NCBI GenBank assembly: GCA_022496185.1
Contig: WTXG01000057.1
Coordinates: 62,001-126,000 of the forward strand
Direction of reading: 5' to 3'
Source: Multifurca ochricompacta
Lineage: Eukaryota > Basidiomycota > Agaricomycetes > Russulales > Russulaceae
DNA length: 64,000 nucleotides
The notes beneath the pieces were generated by a model that saw only the letters and a list, made by a program, of their open reading frames with translations, was not told the DNA's origin and made no database searches. Each line of letters starts with the position of its first letter. Within the stretch, counting starts at the first letter, position 1. The translations under genes were made by a program, and so were the position numbers. This document shows, in pieces, positions 58,611 to 64,000 of the stretch.

Positions 58611-59664
58611 ACCTACCCAGCATACATGACAGATGGCAAGATGTGGGGGATACATAAGCAGTGACAGCAGCTGCACAGGGTCCACAAGGACAATGCTGGC
58701 TTAGTCATGATGTCCCACACTGAAGTCCAGAAGACAAATATGGCATGAGGTACAGAAGCAGATCACATGACAGTAAGGTTTGATGCCTCATGTACAGAAG
58801 GACCCTGAACCTTAGTTGATGTGAGAAGATGGTGGCACTGGTTCTGATAGAAGGTTCCATAGTCACACATCCAGAACCACAGTGCTTAGATAGACAGATA
58901 AGAACCCTGATGACTAAGCTAGTCCAGCATGTATATATACCCTAGCTAGTCTCGCTCAGATGGTTCCCCATCTTGAGCTTTTGTGTCAATCAGAAGTCTT
59001 GTGGACCTTTACTCCCTTCCTTGCATCTCACCACCCAAACTTGTCCCTTTGGTACTCATCCTCTGTGACTTGTACACTGAGCCTGTGACTCTGGTAGACC
59101 CTGCATTGGACTTATTGTCTTCCACATCATTCCAAGATTGTCCTGACCTTGTCTCTGTGACCTAGCCACCCACACTTGACTGCATATGCCCCTCTGAGCG
59201 TAACACTTGCCCTTCCTCTTGTGGGACCTGTTGCTCCCACACCAACCATGACTCCTATGGGAATCCTTCCCATATCTGACTCTGACTCCTGTGGGAATGT
59301 TCCTGCATCCAACCTGACCTTGTGGGACTTGGCCCACATGATTATGTTACTGATAGGACTTATTTCTATCATGAACTTTATGACTGGTGGCTTATCTGCC
59401 ATTGGTAGATACAGACTCTGACTCTGATTGGCTACAGATTGACCCGTTACAGTATTTAAGACACTGTAGACAGTTTGTAGGACCTCAGATTTGACCTCTT
59501 GGGACTTCAGCCCTTGAGCATGTAGATCCAGAATCCAGAGAGGGGAGGACCATCTGTCTCCCTGCATTCACCACCTTTCTGAGAGGGACCTTGCTGTTTC
59601 TGACAGTGAGTGTGCACCTTGATAGACCCAGACCCAGAGGCATTGCTGCCCTGGTTTTCCTCTT
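58611..59664. other. CpG-poor LTR-like remnant related to the D family
   Basis: From about 59,170 the plus strand resembles D1: repeated CTCCTGTGGGAAT-type blocks, then a TATTTAAGACACTGTAGACAG promoter-like block before the cut at 59,664. The other end was removed by the F1 insertion or lies outside the window. The first 500 bp were not assigned. Confidence 0.5.
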
Positions 59665-59986
59665 TGTTACGAACCCCATGGCATCGTCTTGTTTTCCTTT
59701 TCCTCACGTGACATGACCTTTGACCCTGTTTGTCCCTTTGTTGACCATGTTATGACTTCCTTTGTACCTATTTGTTCCTTATCTTTGACCCGAGGCTGTG
59801 CTTATCTCTGACTCATACCTTACATCAGAACGCTTACGTATTTTCCCACCAGAATCGTGACTATACCAGATTCGTCTACGTATATTCTCACCTGGCCCAC
59901 TTGACTCCGTTCCCTCTTCAGATACATTACGACTTCGTTGATATGCCGAGTACAATACTCCGATTCAGACTCCGATCTCTATTACG

Positions 59987-60031
59987 TATATAAGGCCTGC
60001 CTAGATAGCCTGTATGCCTTAGACTCGACTT
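59987..60031 (+). promoter_or_regulatory. LTR promoter and putative self-priming site of gypsy F
   Basis: TATATAAG at 59,987-59,994 and AGACTCGACTT at 60,021-60,031, again exactly 34 nt apart. The latter is complementary to the primer-binding site at 60,883-60,895. Confidence 0.6.
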
Positions 60032-60230
60032 CTTAATCGACTTGGTGCATTACCTTCTGGGTGATTCCTAAGACCCGACCTTTGAATTGTCTCAGTGCTT
60101 CTGGCACTCTTCCGCTCACCGGTACTAAGGGATTAGCTCCTTGGTATTGACTTCTCACTCAAACTCCATGTACTTGAAAGACAGTGCACACCTGACTTCG
60201 TAGTTTTGCTACATGACTTATCACACGTCG

Positions 60231-60850
60231 TGTAATGGTTTGTGACGGGTCATGACACGGTTTGTGACAAAATGTGACATTTTTCGAGTCGCGCGTGCAC
60301 GCGTGTTCTGTTTCGACTTGGCTGTAATCTCTAGCTCCAAGTCATATGACTGGAGCTAGTACTTCTTTTATCAGATCACTTAGTTGCACACGATAGAGGG
60401 CGCAACCCCTCCTACTTATTCTCATCTCAGTTCAGGGCATAACCCCTGGAGCATATGGCTACCTGGATACTTACTACAGCCTTCTTGTTAGCTTATATTC
60501 ATTTGATTGTACCTCACTCAACATGTATTTAAGCTGCTAGGTTACTGAGACAGACCTTAAGTCTGTTCTCTTGTATCTAATACAGGTGTATTCGACTTCA
60601 CAGATATCTACTTGAACTCCCTAAGTGGCAGCTTAAGGAGCCTTCCTCCTCAGAAACTCTGCAGGGCTGATTGCCGCTGCTCCCGACTTCGTTCCCTGCA
60701 CACGCCCCCTCCTTATCGTCGTGGGCACTTGAAATCTTGAACTGGACTAGGCCTTCTTAGTTGGACCTTGAATCTTGAGTGCGCTGCATACCTCAAGAGC
60801 CTTTGGACATCGAAAACACGACTAGACACAGTCGACACCTGGCTGTGACA
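60231..60850 (+). repeat. Solo LTR I (620 bp) inside the gypsy F LTR
   Basis: TGTAATGGTTTG...GGCTGTGACA with the 5-bp duplication CGTCG at 60,226-60,230 and 60,851-60,855. Its absence from the F2 LTR (34,793-35,889) supports the boundaries. Confidence 0.82.
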
Positions 60851-60904
60851 CGTCGTGACGAACACCCGCACCAGGCGTTACATTAAGTCGAGTCTCTCCC
60901 CACT

Positions 60905-62435
60905 GTGGCTTCATCCAGCCGCAGTCAGACCTTGCACAACGAAGAACTTATCGACCGCCGAGACAAGGATAATCTTTCACAACAAGTCCTTGGCTCTGCT
61001 GCCTGGAAAGATTTTGAAACCGAGTTTGGATACTACATCTATCACGACGATCAGTACCAGCCAGTTGAATACGATGAACAGAAAAGGGTCTGGTACCATA
61101 TCCGTTACTCTAGAAGCCATCGTTCCTGGGTCACCACAGGACCCGCCCCACCAGAGTACAGCCTAGGACCCTGGAGAGAAAATCCTCCAGCCATTGTCAC
61201 AGATTCAGAACCAGAAGAATATATCGAAGAAAGCAGCGAAGATGCACAAGTCATAGCCACAGGTTTTACGGCTCAGACAGTTGCACCAGAGAGTACTACA
61301 TTCAGAACATCTGCTTTAGTCTCTCCCCAGATTACACAACAAACCTCAGACACCCCAACCATCACCTATCCCACGATGTCAACCATCGCTGCACAGTTAC
61401 CCGACCCCGCTCCAGTTGTCCCTGCCCCAAACCTTCCTCCTCCATCAGGACGCCTTACAGGAGTCCTGCCGACGACATTCACTGGTGATCGATCACAGAG
61501 CAAGAAGTTCATGCTCGAGTTCGAGACGTTCAAAAATTTCAATCATGACGTCCCACAGATCGTGAACCCCTTCCAATGCACCAACCTCTTCCTCTCACTT
61601 ATCAGAGGGGATTCTGTCGATGATTGGACAATGGAGCAGATTGAATGGCTGAACGACAGAGTTACAGCTGGAACCAGAACCACAGACGAGGATCTGTGGG
61701 ATGTAGTGGCGCAAAGATTTAAAGACGCCTTCACAGATGGGCAGGCCAAACAGAAGGCTGCCAGAGAATTGAAGTCCCTAAAAATGGAGAGAGGGGACTT
61801 GGATGGCTATGTAGCCAGATTTCGCAACCTGGCCAAGAGAGCGGGGTACGATGTGAATGAAGAGGCGACACTTGACCTCTTCTCCCAGGGACTGCCTAAC
61901 CCCCTGGTGAAGAACATCATCCAGTTCCATCACCCCAAGACTTGGAGTCAGTGGACAAGTGCTGCTAGAACTCAGCAGCAGGACTATCTAGACTTCCAAA
62001 CACGATTTGGAGTTGATACAAAGAAAGGTAGAACCCGTGATCAATGGAAGGTGGCGTTTGGGGTGAAACCTACCCACCCTCGAGATCCCAACGCCATGGA
62101 CACGTCGGCAGATCGCACCAAAGCCCGTGCAGCCCTTACTGATGACGAAAAGAAAAATCTTATGAAGGAAGGGCGTTGCTTTCATTGCCGAGCACAAGGG
62201 CATATGTCGCGATTCTGCCCGAAGAAAACCAGTCCATGCTGCTGAAGCAACAGTGGCCACCACTACCACGACACCGCCAGTACAGAACTTACCCACTCCA
62301 ATAAAAGAAAACCCGGTTACCGCCCCAAAAACTAAGGAACAGAAGGTGGCAGCAATCTGGGAACATATGATGAACGAAGATGAGGCAGTACGCACCTTAA
62401 TCGTCGATAAGGCCTTTGGCCAGAAGGATTTTTGA
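60905..62435 (+). CDS. gag of gypsy F (apparent GTG start, one frame break)
   Basis: Homologous to gag of A and B: SAAWKDFETEFGYYIYHDDQ, DSEPEEYIEESSED, Pro-rich linker, Retrotrans_gag region and zinc knuckle CFHCRAQGHMSRFC. The frame is closed by TAA at 60,884-60,886, 21 nt before the GTG at 60,905, and there is no ATG between, so translation must begin at a non-AUG codon, or the RNA must be altered. The first ATG is about 158 codons in. A frame offset near 62,235 separates the last 60 codons (from 62,253), which end GAT TTT TGA at 62,427-62,435. Confidence 0.85.
62427..62435 (+). promoter_or_regulatory. gag-pol -1 frameshift site of gypsy F
   Basis: GAT TTT TGA; a -1 slip gives TTT TTG ATC and continues as IGSTPSAWERALHVTS into the protease. 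The T5 run and the following GGCTC are shared with A. Confidence 0.6.
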
Positions 62436-64000
62436 TCGGCTCGACCCCATCGGCCTGGGAAAGAGCACTCCATGTTACTTCTGTGTACACTAGTCATTTC
62501 AAATCGTTAAAAATACCAGTACATTTTGAAACCAAACAGAAGACGGCCGACAGACGAATATTGATTGACTCTGGAGCTACAGACAACTTCATTAGCCAAC
62601 AACTCCAGAGGACGCTAGGACTGGGGACACAGTTACTCCCCCAAGAGAAAAACATTTGGAACATAGATGGGACAGCTAACAAAGCTGGGAAGATCACACA
62701 TTGCTGTGATTTAGAAGTACAGGTTGGGGAACGAACAAAGCAGCTTCGCTTCCTCATCACGGATCTAGGAGAAGAAGACATGGTTCTGGATATCCATGGC
62801 TGGCAGCATTCGAACCTAAGATCAACTGGGCAGAGGCCACCATGGATAAAGAGTTCTACCCGGTCATCATTACGTCCCTGGGATATGACTACACTGCACG
62901 ACACCCTCTTACCCATGCTATTGTCATGGGATCGGCCGTCACCTGGAGTGATGTAGAACCTGTGGATCAGGTGTATTGTTATGTTACGAAAGCGTCAGAA
63001 CTGGCCCAGGCGAGGCACAGAAGAACCCAGAAAAAACATTCGAAGAAGCAGTCCCTACAGAATATCATCAACATTGGAAGGTCTTTCAGAGGAAGAATCA
63101 CAACGCTTCCCTCCTTCTCGACCTTGGGACCATGCCATTGACTTCGTCCTGGATGCCCCGCGATCAGTGGACTGTAAGATCTACCCTCTGTCACAGCCAG
63201 AAAAGGAAGCGCTTTCTACCTTCTGGAAGAACACCTGGCAAAAGGATACATACGACCTTCCAACTGCCTTATGCATCACCCTTCTTTTTCATTAAAAAGA
63301 AGGACAGGAAACTGCGACCGGTACAGGATTACAGACGGATTAACGAACTCATGGTGAAAAATAACTACCCACTTCCTCTATCTCAGAAATCATCGACAAA
63401 ATGCATGACAAAGCCTATTTTCAAAATGGACGTTCGTTGGGGATACAATAACATTCGCATCCGAGAAGGCAACCAGCCCAAAGCCGCCTTCAAGACCAAT
63501 CAAGGACTTTTCGAACCCAACATTATGTTCTTTGGCTTGACGAACTCACCAGCAACCTTCCAGGCCATGATGAATCACATTTTCCGAGACCTGATCCTCA
63601 CAGAAGAGGTTGTGGTGTATATGGATGATATCCTGGTAGCCACGAAAGATGACATTCACCACCACCGAACCCGAGTTCACAAGGTACTGAAATCCTGGCA
63701 AAACATGATCTCTACCTGAAACCTGCCAAATGTTCCTTCAAACAGAAAACGGTTGAATATCTGGGTGTTATCCTAGAAGGGGGGCAAGTGCGCATGGACC
63801 CTGTAAAGGTGCAAGGCATTTGAGAATGGACTGCTCCGCAGTGTACCAAGGACGTCAGATCGTTTATCGGATTTTGCAATTTCTATCGACGCTTTGTCAA
63901 GGGATTCTCGGCTATCGCTCACCACTTAATGATTGTTGAAGAAAGACGTGCCCTGGCACTGGGACGAACTACAACAGAAAGCATTTGACCAGATAAAAGC
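62433..64000 (+). pseudogene. pol of gypsy F (protease and RT), frameshifted, runs off the window
   Basis: Protease LIDSGATDNFIS near 62,570; RT blocks [43 protein letters not shown] and [12 protein letters not shown] near 63,610, then GFCNFYRRF. At least four frame offsets (about 62,790, 63,005, 63,090 and 63,230) and stops near 63,718 and 63,823 interrupt it. Several offsets are one-base deficits relative to B, so some may be sequence errors. The integrase and the rest lie beyond 64,000. Confidence 0.88.

Larger units (their letters stand above)
59665..60882 (+). repeat. 5' LTR of gypsy F, enlarged by nested solo LTR I
   Basis: TGTTACGAACC...AGGCGTTACA, 1,218 bp. Without the 620-bp insertion and its duplicated 5 bp it is 593 bp, matching the other gypsy LTRs. 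It directly precedes the primer-binding site and gag. Confidence 0.88.

Overview
The window looks like nuclear DNA of a filamentous basidiomycete, most likely an Agaricomycete. The evidence is many short (about 50-65 nt) GT-AG introns, a fungal PRM10/ThrE-type membrane protein, a cytochrome P450, a fungal-type (FunK1-like) kinase remnant and chromodomain Ty3/gypsy retrotransposons. Rhizoctonia/Ceratobasidium is my best guess from family flavour; this is inference, not shown by the sequence.

Positions 1-33,100 form a moderately gene-sparse host region. In order it holds a TatD-type metal hydrolase (minus, runs off the left edge); a short divergent promoter with three MluI cell-cycle boxes driving a PCNA gene with a roughly 100-residue charged insertion; a UbiA-type membrane prenyltransferase (minus); an MFS sugar transporter (minus); a FunK1-like kinase remnant; a three-exon protein of unknown function (minus, 17,953-18,862); a 1.17-kb hAT-like non-autonomous element with a perfect 8-bp target duplication; a phospholipase D gene; a PRM10/ThrE-like multi-pass membrane protein; and a P450 (minus). 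Three of these genes share a pattern: conserved reading frames are broken at seven places, each repaired by adding one base, often in a homopolymer. That points to base-calling errors in the assembly more than to real pseudogenes.

Positions 34,500-64,000 are a deep nest of transposable elements whose order of arrival can be read from target-site duplications. A minus-strand gypsy element (LTR 34,793-35,889) was hit in its third ORF by a hAT-like element H (35,978-55,352, 8-bp duplication). H received gypsy element A (36,506-54,422, 5-bp duplication). A received in its reverse transcriptase gypsy element B on the other strand (39,721-48,388) and, in its RNase H region, hAT-like element C (48,906-50,643) carrying a minisatellite. 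B itself received a solo LTR (44,206-45,370). To the right are more LTRs inside LTRs and a third gypsy element F (from 59,665), which runs off the right edge.

The gypsy elements are chromoviruses with several linked features. The primer-binding site is complementary to a site 34 nt downstream of the LTR TATA box, as expected for self-priming. Gag appears to start at a non-AUG codon. Gag and Pol are joined by a conserved -1 shift on a T5 run at the gag stop. A third ORF beginning about 36 nt after the pol stop encodes a coiled-coil protein ending in four Cys/His knuckles. This four-part layout, shared by independent copies, is the best candidate here for an undescribed system.
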